Source of the DNA: Pseudomonas sp. JQ170C
GTDB lineage: Bacteria > Pseudomonadota > Gammaproteobacteria > Pseudomonadales > Pseudomonadaceae
Length of the DNA stretch: 64,000 bases
Assembly (NCBI RefSeq): GCF_035581345.1
Contig: NZ_CP141608.1
Span: 1,072,001 to 1,136,000, forward strand
Reading direction: 5' to 3'
Shown: positions 1 to 8,892 of the stretch, piece by piece
Position numbering within the stretch: the first letter of the stretch is position 1
Layout of the letters: each line of letters opens with the position of its first letter
Program-made: the position numbers and the translations under genes
Notes under the pieces: generated by a model
The model's database searches: none
The model's input: only the letters and a program-made list of their open reading frames with translations
Told to the model about the DNA's origin: nothing

Positions 1-703
1 CAGCCAGCGTCGCCTGAAGACCAACCCGCTGCGCATCCTCGATACCAAGGACGCCAATACCCAGGCGGTGCTGGTCGATGCGCCGAAGCTTGAAGACTAC
101 CTGGACGAAGAGTCCCGCGTGCACTTCGAGGGCCTGAAGGCGCGTCTGGATGCCGCCGGCATTCCATTCGTGATCAACACCAAGCTGGTACGTGGCCTGG
201 ATTACTACAGCAAGACCGTGTTCGAGTGGGTCACCGACAAGCTCGGCTCCCAGGGCACCGTCTGTGCCGGCGGCCGCTACGATGGCCTGGTCGAGCAGAT
301 GGGCGGCAAGCCGACCCCGGGCGTTGGTTTCGCCATGGGTATCGAGCGTCTGATTCTGCTGCTCGAAACCCTGGGACAGATCCCCGAGTCGATCAACCGC
401 CAGGTCGATGTCTACCTGTGCGCCTTCGGCGAGCAGGCAGAACTGGCAGGCCTGGCCCTGGCCGAGCGTCTGCGTGATCGCTTGCCGAACCTGCGCCTGC
501 AGGTCAATGCCGGTGGTGGCAGCTTCAAGAGCCAGTTCAAGAAGGCCGACAAGAGTGCAGCGCTGTTTGCCTTGATCCTGGGGGACGACGAACTGGCGCA
601 ACAAGTGGTAGGTTTCAAACCCCTGCGTGGCCAGGGCGAACAACAAAACATTGCCTGGGATGCTCTGGCAGAGCACCTGGAAGCTTCCCTCGCGCAGGCG
701 TGA
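1..703 (+). CDS. hisS: histidyl-tRNA synthetase, C-terminal part
   Basis: Class II histidyl-tRNA synthetase, which charges tRNA-His in the cytoplasm. The reading frame is open from base 2, so the gene begins left of the window and only about 234 C-terminal residues are present. Visible landmarks are the HisRS-specific block [15 protein letters not shown], the AGGRYDGL block that lines the histidine pocket, and class II motif 3 ([11 protein letters not shown]). These are followed by the alpha/beta anticodon-binding domain beginning near VDVYLCAFG. The stop is TGA at 701-703. The next gene starts about 40 bases downstream, in the usual gammaproteobacterial hisS-yfgM-bamB-der order, so co-transcription is likely. 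Confidence 0.97.
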   Translation, partial: SQRRLKTNPLRILDTKDANTQAVLVDAPKLEDYLDEESRVHFEGLKARLDAAGIPFVINTKLVRGLDYYSKTVFEWVTDKLGSQGTVCAGGRYDGLVEQMGGKPTPGVGFAMGIERLILLLETLGQIPESINRQVDVYLCAFGEQAELAGLALAERLRDRLPNLRLQVNAGGGSFKSQFKKADKSAALFALILGDDELAQQVVGFKPLRGQGEQQNIAWDALAEHLEASLAQA

Positions 704-742
704 AGCGGGTCAACAGCCGATTTGGTGAAAAGGAGTATTGGG

Positions 743-1384
743 GTGTCGAGTACCGATGATGAACAGCTGGCGGCATTCAAGGACTGGTGGCAGCGTAACG
801 GCAAGCCACTGGTAACCGGCGGCCTGCTGGCACTGGTGATAGTGTTTGGCTGGCAAGCCTTCCAGAAGTACCAGGGCAACCAGTCGCAAGGCGCCTCGAA
901 CCTCTATCAGGCCCTGCTGGAAACCACCCTGACGCCAAGTGGCGAGCCGGATGCGGCCAAGGTCGCCGAGTTGTCGGGCAAGCTCAAGAACGAGTTTGGC
1001 GGCACCGCCTATGCCCAGTACGGCAGCCTGTTCGTGGCCAAGGTCGCGGTCGAGGCTGGCAAGCTGGATGATGCTGCAGCCGAACTCAAGTCAGTAATGG
1101 ACAAGCCGGCCGATGCCACCCTGGGTGAAATCGCCCGTCAGCGCCTGGCTCGTGTCCTGGCTGCCCAGAACAAGGTCGACGAAGCCTTGAAGCTGCTTGA
1201 AGGCGACGCCGACAAGGCGTTCCTGGCCAGCCGTGAAGAGCTCAAGGGCGACCTGCTGGTGCAACTGGGTCGTGTAGCCGATGCGCATGCCGCTTACGAA
1301 AAAGCCAAGGACGCGCTGTCTGATGACGCTGCGATCGGTGGCCTGCAACTCAAGCTCGACGACCTGGCCAAAGGGGATGCGTAA
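743..1384 (+). CDS. yfgM: YfgM-family TPR membrane protein
   Basis: Ancillary SecYEG translocon/PpiD-partner protein of the YfgM family: one N-terminal transmembrane helix and a periplasmic TPR-like domain. I take GTG 743 as the start because AGGAG (731-735) lies 7 bases upstream and the protein then begins MSSTDDEQLAAFKDWW, as in other Pseudomonas YfgM proteins. A TTG at 722 is in frame but has no ribosome site. The helix spans about residues 23-41 (PLVTGGLLALVIVFGWQ). The rest is helical and Ala/Leu-rich, with repeats such as YAQYGSLFVAKVAVEAG. It is 213 residues long and sits between hisS and bamB as in Escherichia coli. The molecular role is inferred from the family. Confidence 0.9.
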   Translation: MSSTDDEQLAAFKDWWQRNGKPLVTGGLLALVIVFGWQAFQKYQGNQSQGASNLYQALLETTLTPSGEPDAAKVAELSGKLKNEFGGTAYAQYGSLFVAKVAVEAGKLDDAAAELKSVMDKPADATLGEIARQRLARVLAAQNKVDEALKLLEGDADKAFLASREELKGDLLVQLGRVADAHAAYEKAKDALSDDAAIGGLQLKLDDLAKGDA

Positions 1385-2527
1385 GTGATCGGTTGGAAAC
1401 ATGCAGCAGTGCTGACCCTGGCCCTCATGGCCGTGGGTTGCAGCAGCAACAGCAAAAAGGAATTGCCTCCGGCTGAGCTCACCAGTTTCACCGAAGAGGT
1501 GGTCCTGAAGAAGCTGTGGAGTCGCTCGATCGGTGATGGTCAGGGCGAATCCTTCAATATGCTGGTCCCGGCGATCGAGAACGACCGTATCTACGCTGCC
1601 GATGTCACCGGCGTGGTGATGGCCCTGGATCGCAACACCGGCGACGTGGCCTGGAAGAAAGAGCTTGAGCTGCCTGTTTCCGGTGCAGTTGGCGTGGGTT
1701 ACGGCATGGTCATGCTCGGCACCCTCAAGGGTGAAGTCATTGCCCTGGACGCCAGCACCGGTGAACAGCGCTGGCGTTCGCGCGTTACCAGTGAAGTCCT
1801 GGCACCGCCTGCCACCAACGGTGACGTGGTGGTGATTCAGACCCAGGATGACCGCGTGATCGGCCTGGATGCCAGCACCGGCGACCGTCGCTGGATCTAC
1901 GAAAGCACCCCGGCAGTACTGACCCTGCGTGGTACTGGCGCGCCTATCGTGACCAACCGCCTGGCCATCGCTGGCCTGTCGACTGGCAAGGTCATCGCCC
2001 TGGACACCCAGAACGGCGTGCCGGTGTGGGAACAGCGCGTTGCCATCCCGCAAGGTCGCTCGGAGCTTGATCGTGTTGTCGATATCGACGGCGGTCTGCT
2101 GTTGTCCGGCGGCACCCTGTATGTAGCCAGCTACCAGGGCCGTGTTGCCGGCCTTGACCTGGAAAGCGGCCGGGTGATGTGGCAGCGCGACGCCTCCAGC
2201 TACACCGGTGTGGCCCAGGGCTTTGGTAACGTCTACGTGAGCCTGGCTTCGGGCACCGTGGAAGGCATCGACGAACGTTCGTCCAGCGCGCTGTGGAGCA
2301 ACGACTCGCTGGCCCGTCGCCAGTTGTCGGCGCCGGAAGTGTTCTCAAGCTATGTTGCAGTAGGTGACCTGGAAGGCTACCTGCATCTGCTCAGCCAGGT
2401 CGACGGTCGTTTCGTCGGTCGTGAGCGTATCGACAGCGATGGCCTGCGCGCCCGTCCGCTGGTGGTGGGTGACACCATCTATGTGTACGGCAACAGCGGC
2501 AAGCTCGAGGCGCTGACCATCCGCTGA
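1385..2527 (+). CDS. bamB: outer membrane assembly lipoprotein BamB
   Basis: Beta-propeller lipoprotein of the BAM complex that folds and inserts outer-membrane proteins. The signal peptide ends in a lipobox with Cys19 (LMAVGC). Repeated PQQ/WD-like blades are visible as ALDRNTGDVAWKKE, ALDASTGEQRWRSR, GLDASTGDRRWIY, ALDTQNGVPVWEQR and GLDLESGRVMWQRD. The GTG start directly follows the yfgM stop (TAA then GTG), with a purine-rich AAAGGGGA about 7 bases upstream, which indicates translational coupling. At 380 residues it has the normal family length. It is followed by tandem hairpins and a strong terminator before der. Confidence 0.97.
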   Translation: MIGWKHAAVLTLALMAVGCSSNSKKELPPAELTSFTEEVVLKKLWSRSIGDGQGESFNMLVPAIENDRIYAADVTGVVMALDRNTGDVAWKKELELPVSGAVGVGYGMVMLGTLKGEVIALDASTGEQRWRSRVTSEVLAPPATNGDVVVIQTQDDRVIGLDASTGDRRWIYESTPAVLTLRGTGAPIVTNRLAIAGLSTGKVIALDTQNGVPVWEQRVAIPQGRSELDRVVDIDGGLLLSGGTLYVASYQGRVAGLDLESGRVMWQRDASSYTGVAQGFGNVYVSLASGTVEGIDERSSSALWSNDSLARRQLSAPEVFSSYVAVGDLEGYLHLLSQVDGRFVGRERIDSDGLRARPLVVGDTIYVYGNSGKLEALTIR

Positions 2528-2537
2528 GGCTATGCTT

Positions 2538-2620
2538 GAGGCCGTGCAGGCCTCGGGCTGCGGCACTTCGGGTGCCGCCCGAACTCCGGCCGCTGCAGTG
2601 CAGCGGCCTTTGTATTTTTT
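2538..2620 (+). terminator. tandem hairpins ending in an intrinsic terminator
   Basis: Three inverted repeats sit in the bamB-der gap. They are GAGGCC/GGCCTC (2538-2554), a GC-rich hairpin with a TTCG loop (2554-2581), and a perfect 9-bp stem GGCCGCTGC/GCAGCGGCC (2588-2608) followed by TTTGTATTTTTT (2609-2620). The last is a textbook intrinsic terminator for the hisS-yfgM-bamB unit. It lies only 24 bases before the der start, so der needs read-through or a promoter inside this gap; I see no clear one. Confidence 0.85.
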
Positions 2621-2643
2621 GAATTTATGAAGTGGAGAGCCGC

Positions 2644-4107
2644 ATGGTTCCCGTAATCGCCCTGGTGGGCCGACCGAACGTCGGTAAATCCACCATGTTC
2701 AACCGCCTGACCAGGACCCGCGACGCCATCGTCGGCGACCTGTCCGGGCTGACCCGTGACCGTCAGTACGGTGAAGCACGCTGGCAAGGCCGTTCGTACA
2801 TCCTGGTCGACACCGGTGGTATTTCCGGTGACGAGCACGGCATGGACGAAAAAATGGCCGAGCAGTCGCTGCTGGCCATCGAAGAGGCCGATGTGGTGCT
2901 GTTCCTGGTGGACGCGCGCGCCGGTCTCACCGCCGCCGACCAAATGATTTCCGAGCACCTGCGCAAGCGCAACAAGCGCTCCTTCCTGGTCGCCAACAAG
3001 ATCGACAACATCGATCCGCAGATGGCTATCGCCGAGTTCTCGCCACTGGGTATGGGTAACGCCATAGGCGTCGCCGGCGCCCAGGGTCGTGGCGTCAACA
3101 ACCTGCTCGAAGCGGTGTTGAGCGAGTTCCCGCGCGACAAGGAAGAGGAAGAGATCGACACCAACGTCGCCGAAGGCGAGGAAGCGGTGCGTATCCCTGG
3201 CCCGAGCGAAAAAGATGGCATCAAGATCGCCATCATCGGCCGGCCGAACGTTGGCAAGTCGACCCTGGTCAACCGCATGCTCGGTGAAGACCGGGTGATC
3301 GTCTATGACCAGCCCGGTACGACGCGCGACAGTATCTACATTCCCTTCGAGCGTAACGAAGAGAAGTACACGCTGATCGACACCGCCGGTGTGCGCAAGC
3401 GCGGCAAGATCCACGAGGAAGTCGAAAAGTTCTCGGTGGTGAAAACCCTGCAGGCGATCAAGGACGCCAACGTGGTGATCTTCGTCATGGACGCCCGCGA
3501 AGGCGTGGTTGACCATGACCTGAACCTGCTGGGCTTTGCCCTGGAAGCCGGTCGCGCCATTGTCATCGCCCTGAACAAGTGGGATGGCATGCAGCCGAGC
3601 GAGCGCGACTATGTGAAGACCGAGCTTGAGCGCCGGTTGTTCTTCGTCGACTTCGCCGACATTCACTTCATCTCGGCGCTGCACGGCACTGGCGTGGGCA
3701 ACCTGTACCAATCGGTGCAGAACTCGTTCAAGTCGGCGGTTACCCGCTGGCCGACCAGCCGCCTGACCCAGATTCTCGAAGACGCGGTCAGCGAGCACCA
3801 GCCGCCGATGGTCAACAGCCGCCGGATCAAGCTGCGCTACGCTCACCTGGGCGGCGCCAACCCGCCGATCATCGTGATCCACGGTAACCAGGTCGAGAAG
3901 GTACCCAAGTCCTACTCGCGCTATCTGGAGAACACCTACCGCCGTGTGCTGAAGCTGGTCGGTACGCCGATCCGCATCGAGTACAAGGGCAGCGACAACC
4001 CGTACGAAGGCAACAAGAACACCTTGACCGACCGCCAGGTCAACAAGAAGCGTCGCTTGATGTCGCACCACAAGAAAGCTGAGAAGAAGCGCAAAGACAA
4101 GCGCTAA
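2644..4107 (+). CDS. der: ribosome-assembly GTPase Der (EngA)
   Basis: Essential double-GTPase that acts in maturation of the 50S ribosomal subunit. Two G domains are visible, each with the P-loop GRPNVGKST (near residues 9-17 and 199-207). The second domain shows the DTAG switch ([12 protein letters not shown]) and NKWD. The C-terminal third is the KH-like domain, ending in a very basic tail ([11 protein letters not shown]). I chose ATG 2644 ([16 protein letters not shown]), because the upstream in-frame GTG at 2632 overlaps the purine-rich ribosome site GTGGAGAG. At 487 residues it is the usual length. A REP element follows directly. Confidence 0.97.
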   Translation: MVPVIALVGRPNVGKSTMFNRLTRTRDAIVGDLSGLTRDRQYGEARWQGRSYILVDTGGISGDEHGMDEKMAEQSLLAIEEADVVLFLVDARAGLTAADQMISEHLRKRNKRSFLVANKIDNIDPQMAIAEFSPLGMGNAIGVAGAQGRGVNNLLEAVLSEFPRDKEEEEIDTNVAEGEEAVRIPGPSEKDGIKIAIIGRPNVGKSTLVNRMLGEDRVIVYDQPGTTRDSIYIPFERNEEKYTLIDTAGVRKRGKIHEEVEKFSVVKTLQAIKDANVVIFVMDAREGVVDHDLNLLGFALEAGRAIVIALNKWDGMQPSERDYVKTELERRLFFVDFADIHFISALHGTGVGNLYQSVQNSFKSAVTRWPTSRLTQILEDAVSEHQPPMVNSRRIKLRYAHLGGANPPIIVIHGNQVEKVPKSYSRYLENTYRRVLKLVGTPIRIEYKGSDNPYEGNKNTLTDRQVNKKRRLMSHHKKAEKKRKDKR

Positions 4108-4112
4108 GCGTA

Positions 4113-4156
4113 TCGCGGGGCAAGCCCGCTCCTACAGGAGCGGGCTTGCCCCGCGA
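4113..4156. repeat. REP element, inverted pair
   Basis: Imperfect palindrome: GCGGGGCAAGCCCGCTCCTA, a short centre, then its complement ending in TTGCCCCGCGA. It is one of at least eight copies in the window and matches the P. putida group REP consensus. It can fold as a strong hairpin between der and the aminotransferase gene. Confidence 0.9.
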
Positions 4157-4250
4157 CTGTTACAACCTTTTTCCTGACCACTCAATCCGCTATGCTCGGT
4201 CTCTGACCGCGCCGCCTCGAGCCGGAATGATTCGCAGGAAAGAGGGCTCC

Positions 4251-5399
4251 ATGATCAGCAGCAAGTTGCCGAACGTCGGCACGACCATCTTTACCACCAT
4301 GTCCCAGCTCGCCGCGCAAACCGGCGCCTTGAACCTGTCCCAGGGTTTTCCCGATTTCAACGGCCCCCAGGCCCTGCTCGATGCGGCAGGCCGGGCGATC
4401 AGTGCCGGCCATAACCAATATTGCCCGATGACCGGCTTGCCGGCCCTGCGCCAGCAAGTGGCGACCAAGATCGCCCGCAGCTATGGCGTCAGTGTCGATG
4501 CCGACCATGAAATCACCATCACCCCGGGTGCCACCGAAGCGATCTTCTGTGCCATCCATGCGGTGATTCGCGCCGGTGACGAAGTCATTGTCTTTGACCC
4601 CAGCTACGACAGCTACGAGCCATCGGTTGAATTGGCCGGTGGCCGCTGCGTCCATGTGCAACTGAGCGATGGCGATTTCCGGATTGACTGGCAGAAGCTC
4701 ACGGACGCCCTGAGCCCGCGCACGCGGATGATCATTCTCAACTCACCGCACAATCCCAGCGGTGCACTGATCAGCCGTGACGACCTGGAAAAGCTGGCGC
4801 TGTTGATCGCCGATCGGGACATCTACCTGATCAGCGACGAGGTCTACGAGCACCTGGTGTTCGACGGCGTGCAGCACGCCAGCGTGCTGGCTATCGAAGC
4901 GCTGTACCAGCGTGCCTTTGTGGTGAGCTCGTTCGGCAAGACCTATCACGTTACCGGCTGGAAGACCGGCTATGTGGTGGCGCCGCCCGCCTTGAGCGCC
5001 GAGCTGCGCAAGGTCCACCAGTACGTCAACTTCTGCGGCGTGACCCCGCTGCAATGGGCCCTGGCCGAGTTCATGGCCGAGCACCCCGAGCATGTCGAGG
5101 AGTTGCCGGCGTTCTACCAGGCCAAGCGCGACCTGTTCTGCGACTTGCTGGAGCCCTCGCGCTTCAGCTTTACCCGTACCGCCGGAACCTATTTTCAGTT
5201 GGTCGACTATTCAGCCATCCGCCCGGACCTGAACGACGTCGAGATGTCGCTGTGGCTCACCCGTGAACACGGCGTGGCGACTATCCCGGTGTCGGTGTTC
5301 TACCAGCAACCCATCCCGGAGCAGCGCCTTGTGCGCCTGTGTTTTGCAAAACGCGAGGAGACGCTGCGTCTGGCAGCGGAGAAGCTATGCGCGATCTGA
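4251..5399 (+). CDS. PLP-dependent aminotransferase, methionine/glutamine transaminase type (YbdL-like)
   Basis: Fold-type I class I/II aminotransferase of 382 residues, resembling E. coli methionine aminotransferase YbdL and eukaryotic glutamine transaminase K. The PLP lysine is Lys230 in SFGKTYHVTGWKTGY, and the cofactor-binding NSPHNPSGALI block is present. The start is ATG 4251 with GGAAAGAGG upstream, giving MISSKLPNVGTTIF; the frame is open further upstream but without a credible ribosome site. TATGCT at 4191-4196 could be a -10 box. Its 3' end overlaps the next gene by 13 bases. That gene is an omega-amidase-like nitrilase, which suggests a glutamine transamination/2-oxoglutaramate hydrolysis pair. 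Substrate preference cannot be read from sequence. Confidence 0.9.
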   Translation: MISSKLPNVGTTIFTTMSQLAAQTGALNLSQGFPDFNGPQALLDAAGRAISAGHNQYCPMTGLPALRQQVATKIARSYGVSVDADHEITITPGATEAIFCAIHAVIRAGDEVIVFDPSYDSYEPSVELAGGRCVHVQLSDGDFRIDWQKLTDALSPRTRMIILNSPHNPSGALISRDDLEKLALLIADRDIYLISDEVYEHLVFDGVQHASVLAIEALYQRAFVVSSFGKTYHVTGWKTGYVVAPPALSAELRKVHQYVNFCGVTPLQWALAEFMAEHPEHVEELPAFYQAKRDLFCDLLEPSRFSFTRTAGTYFQLVDYSAIRPDLNDVEMSLWLTREHGVATIPVSVFYQQPIPEQRLVRLCFAKREETLRLAAEKLCAI

Positions 5400-6178
5400 G
5401 TGAACTGCCCAACCTGAAAGTGGCCCTGGTGCAGACTACCCTGGCCTGGCAGGACCGCCTGGCCAACTACGAGCATTTCGAGAGCCTGCTGGAGCAAGCC
5501 CGCGGAGCCGACCTGATCATCCTGCCGGAGATGTTCACCACCGGCTTTTCCATGGACTCCGAAAGCCTGGCCGAGCCAGAAAACGGCCCGACCTACAAAT
5601 GGCTCAAGAGCCAGGCGAAAAAGCTCGAAGCCGTGGTCACTGGCAGTGTGATCATCCAGGCCGCCGACGGCAGCCATCGCAACCGCCTGCTGTGGGCGCG
5701 TCCTGATGGCGAGATTCTGTTCTACGACAAGCGTCACCTGTTCCGCATGGCCGGTGAGCACAAGCACTACACCCCGGGCGAGCGCCAGGTGCAGTTTGAA
5801 ATCAAGGGATGGCGGGTGCGTCCGCTCATCTGTTACGACCTGCGCTTCCCGGTGTGGAGCCGTGATGCCCAGGACACCGATCTGCTGCTGTACACCGCGA
5901 ACTGGCCGGCGGCCCGCCGCCAGCACTGGAATCGCCTGTTGCCGGCGCGGGGTATCGAAAACCTGTGCTATGTGGCGGCAGTGAACCGGGTGGGCACGGA
6001 CGGCAAGGGCTTTGCCTATACCGGTGACAGTCAGGTGCTGGACTTCCAGGGGGAGAGCCTGCTCAGTGCAGGGGAAGCCGATGGGGTGTTCACGGCCGTA
6101 TTGAGTGCGGCTGACCTGGCGGCGTACCGCACGCGCTTCCCGGCCAACCTGGATGCCGATACCTTCGATCTGCATTGA
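5387..6178 (+). CDS. nitrilase-superfamily hydrolase, omega-amidase type (YafV-like)
   Basis: Carbon-nitrogen hydrolase of 263 residues. The catalytic triad is visible as Glu48 (ILPEMF), Lys115 (YDKRHLF) and Cys149 (LICYDLRFP). Close relatives (YafV, Nit2) hydrolyse 2-oxoglutaramate or 2-oxosuccinamate, the keto acids left by glutamine or asparagine transamination. The gene starts with ATG 5387 inside the last codons of the aminotransferase gene, in a different frame, so the two are translationally coupled and probably consecutive enzymes. The start gives MRDLSELPNLKVALVQ, the normal N-terminus of the family. A REP element follows. Function is inferred from family and context. Confidence 0.88.
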   Translation: MRDLSELPNLKVALVQTTLAWQDRLANYEHFESLLEQARGADLIILPEMFTTGFSMDSESLAEPENGPTYKWLKSQAKKLEAVVTGSVIIQAADGSHRNRLLWARPDGEILFYDKRHLFRMAGEHKHYTPGERQVQFEIKGWRVRPLICYDLRFPVWSRDAQDTDLLLYTANWPAARRQHWNRLLPARGIENLCYVAAVNRVGTDGKGFAYTGDSQVLDFQGESLLSAGEADGVFTAVLSAADLAAYRTRFPANLDADTFDLH

Positions 6179-6183
6179 ACGCT

Positions 6184-6230
6184 TCGCGGGGCAAGCCCGC
6201 TCCTACTGTAGGAGCGCGCTTGCCCCGCGA
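6184..6230. repeat. REP element, inverted pair
   Basis: Palindromic REP copy between two convergent genes. The right arm has CGCGCTTGCC where most copies read CGGGCTTGCC. It probably acts as a bidirectional stem-loop. Confidence 0.88.
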
Positions 6231-6235
6231 TGGCT

Positions 6236-8788
6236 TCAATACACGTCCCGCCGATAGCGCCCAAGCTCGATCAAACGTTCCACCTCACCGGCACCGAGCA
6301 CTTCGCTCAGCACCTCATCCACGCCACTGGCCATGCCTTGCAGGCTGCCGCAGATATAGATCGAGGCACCCTCATCGAGCCAGCGGCGCAGTTCAGCAGC
6401 CTGTTCACGCAAGCGGTCCTGGACATAGACCTTGTGAGCCTGGTCCCGCGAGAACGCCAGGTCCAGGTGGACCAGATCACCACTGCGCAACCAATGCTCA
6501 AGCTCGTCGCCACACAAGTAGTCGTGGGCCTGGTTGCGCTCGCCGAACAGCAGCCAGTTGCGTTGCTCGCTCGCCGAAATCCGCCCCTTGAGCAGGCTGC
6601 GCAAGCCGGCAATGCCGGTGCCGTTGCCGATCAGGATCATCGGCGTTGTCGGTGCCGGCAGATGGAAACTACTGTTGCGACGCAGGCGCAGGCTGACGCT
6701 GTTGCCCAGCGCCAGGTGCTCGGTCAGCCAGCCGGAGCCAAGCCCCAGGCTGCCATCGGCGAGGCGCTCCTGGCGCACGATCAGCTCCAGCACGCCATCG
6801 CTGGCGATGGAAGCAATCGAGTACTCCCGCGCCGTCAGTGGAATCAGCGCATCGACCAGTGCCTGGGCGTGCAGACCGACCAGGTGGCCACGGCTTTTGG
6901 GTAACTGTCGGCTGCCCAGCGCCTGAACCAGGGTTTCCTGCAGGCCTTCGACCTGGACCGACGCATTACCGTCCAGGCCCAGCCCACCCAGGAACAGGTC
7001 CAGGCTGTGAGGGCTGTTGCGCGGCAGGACTTCTACCAGGTCACCCGCGTCCCAGCGCTCTGGCTGCTCGGGCTTGAGCCCCAGCAGGTACACCGCCGAG
7101 CCTTGGCTGCCCGGGTTCATCAGTTCACGGTTCACCAGTGTCCAGTTGGCAAACTCCGGGGCCTTCCACGCGGCCGGTGGCTTGCTGCCCGTCAGTTGCG
7201 CCAGTTGCTGTTGCCATTGCTGCAGGGCGGCCGGGTCGGCGCTGTCGACTTCCACCGAGGCGAAGGCGCTGGTGGCGCCACGTTCGGCAAGCCAGGCCTG
7301 CAAGCGGTGGGCAAAGCCGCAGAAGTGCGGGTACTGGCGATCGCCCAGGGCGAGCAGGGCGTAGTTCAGGTTGTTCAGGGCCCAGGGCTGGCCGAGTACC
7401 TTGCGCTCGAAACCGCGGGCGCTGTCTGGCGCTTCACCGTCACCGAAGGTGCTGACCACGAACAACGCGCGTTCAGCCCGGTTGAGGTCGCTTTCAGTCA
7501 GCTCGGCCAACGGCCGCACTTGCACGGACAAGCCGGCCGCCTGCAATTGGCCGGCGCTTTGCCAGGCCAGTTGTTCAGCGAAGCCGCTCTGGCTGGCGAA
7601 GCCCACCAGCCATCCCTTGTCCGAGTCACTTGATGCGACCAGGCCGCTGCGGGCCGCGCGCACCTGGCGCTTCTTGCGACGGCGGTCCAGATACAGCAGC
7701 CAGCCGGTGATGAAGAACAGCGGCATGGTCAGGCTGGCAATGGTCACAATGATGCGGCCGGTCAGGCCGAAGTAACTGCCGACGTGCAAGGCATAGACAC
7801 TGGCCAGCAGTTGCGCCTTGAACGACTTGTCGGTGTAGCGATCATGCTTGCTCACCTGGCCGCTGGCAGGATCAAGGGTCAGGGTGTTGAAGGCACGCTC
7901 ATGCTCGGCACTGTCGAGCAGGTAGAACAGCGTCGCCGGCTGACCGCCCGCCGGTGGCAGGCGCAGGTTGTAGGTCACAAGGCCCGGGCCTGCGGCGGCC
8001 TGCAAGCTGGTCCAGATGGCGTCGTAGTCGACCACCAGCGGCTTGGCATCCTTGGCCGGTGCGCCGCCTGGGCGGCCGCGGCCTTCGCCACGCTTGTGCT
8101 GCTGGCCAGCCGCGGGCTGGTCGGCCAGCAGCTTGTTCAGGCCCTCGCGGTACCACTCGTACGACCAGAACAGGCCGGTGAGGGCGAACAACAGATAGAA
8201 CAGCAGACACCAGGTACCGGCCACCGCATGCAGGTCCCAGTTGAACGCGCGACCTTTCTTGGCCCAGTCCAGGGTCAGCCAGGTACGCCAGTTCAGCGCC
8301 TTGCGCGGCCAGCGCAGGTACAGGCCCGAGAGGCAGAAGAAAATCAGCATCAGCGTACAGGCGCCGGTGATCTGCCGGCCGGTATCGCCCATGGCCAGGA
8401 AACGGTGCAGTCGCAGCATCAGGTCGAAGAAGCCCTGGCCTGCGACATCGCCCTGCAACTTGCCGGTGTACGGGTCGGCGTAGCGCATCAGGCCACGGCG
8501 TTCGCCCGGTGGTGGGGTAAAGAACACCCGCGCAGCGTTGTCGTTGCGCACATCGACCCAGAGCATGGCGACCTTGTCCCCTTGCTCGGTCTCGATCCGG
8601 CGCACCAGTTCAGCCGGCGGCAGCACGCCTTCCTGGCGCACCTCGACCTTGAGTACATCCGGATTGAACAGGCCCAGCAGCTCATCCTGGAACGACCAGA
8701 TCGCCCCGGTAATGCCCATCAGGGCCAGTACCAGGCCTGCCGTGATCCCGAAGAACCAGTGCAGTTGGAACAGGGATTTCTTCACCAC
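6236..8788 (-). CDS. PepSY-anchored flavodoxin/FAD/NADPH reductase of the piu locus
   Basis: Large inner-membrane flavoprotein (about 850 residues) built in two parts. The N-terminal 370 or so residues are a PepSY-TM module with four or more transmembrane helices (for example [18 protein letters not shown] and [13 protein letters not shown]). The C-terminal half is a sulfite-reductase-alpha-like electron-transfer module: a flavodoxin domain ([38 protein letters not shown]), then FAD-binding REYSIAS and NADPH-binding [12 protein letters not shown] and YICGS. It ends in an aromatic Tyr, as FNR-family enzymes do. I place the start at GTG 8788 ([11 protein letters not shown]), with AAGGTGG 5 bases before it; GTG 8785 is equally possible. 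Next to a siderophore receptor it probably reduces ferric iron, which is an inference. Confidence 0.85.
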   Translation of the reverse strand: MVKKSLFQLHWFFGITAGLVLALMGITGAIWSFQDELLGLFNPDVLKVEVRQEGVLPPAELVRRIETEQGDKVAMLWVDVRNDNAARVFFTPPPGERRGLMRYADPYTGKLQGDVAGQGFFDLMLRLHRFLAMGDTGRQITGACTLMLIFFCLSGLYLRWPRKALNWRTWLTLDWAKKGRAFNWDLHAVAGTWCLLFYLLFALTGLFWSYEWYREGLNKLLADQPAAGQQHKRGEGRGRPGGAPAKDAKPLVVDYDAIWTSLQAAAGPGLVTYNLRLPPAGGQPATLFYLLDSAEHERAFNTLTLDPASGQVSKHDRYTDKSFKAQLLASVYALHVGSYFGLTGRIIVTIASLTMPLFFITGWLLYLDRRRKKRQVRAARSGLVASSDSDKGWLVGFASQSGFAEQLAWQSAGQLQAAGLSVQVRPLAELTESDLNRAERALFVVSTFGDGEAPDSARGFERKVLGQPWALNNLNYALLALGDRQYPHFCGFAHRLQAWLAERGATSAFASVEVDSADPAALQQWQQQLAQLTGSKPPAAWKAPEFANWTLVNRELMNPGSQGSAVYLLGLKPEQPERWDAGDLVEVLPRNSPHSLDLFLGGLGLDGNASVQVEGLQETLVQALGSRQLPKSRGHLVGLHAQALVDALIPLTAREYSIASIASDGVLELIVRQERLADGSLGLGSGWLTEHLALGNSVSLRLRRNSSFHLPAPTTPMILIGNGTGIAGLRSLLKGRISASEQRNWLLFGERNQAHDYLCGDELEHWLRSGDLVHLDLAFSRDQAHKVYVQDRLREQAAELRRWLDEGASIYICGSLQGMASGVDEVLSEVLGAGEVERLIELGRYRRDVY

Positions 8789-8848
8789 ATCAACCACCTT
8801 GTCTTGTCGCAAATGCGAATGCGACGCGCATTATGCCCTGATACACGA

Positions 8849-8878
8849 AAGCCCCGGTCACCTAAGTGAACGGGGCTT
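8849..8878 (-). terminator. stem-loop terminator after the siderophore receptor gene
   Basis: The 8-bp arms AAGCCCCG and CGGGGCTT enclose a 14-base loop in which CAC/GTG can pair. It lies just downstream of the receptor stop and before the reductase start on the minus strand. The T-tract is short, so termination may be partial and the two genes could be co-transcribed. Confidence 0.65.
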
Positions 8879-8892
8879 GCCGGCCAGCGTCC

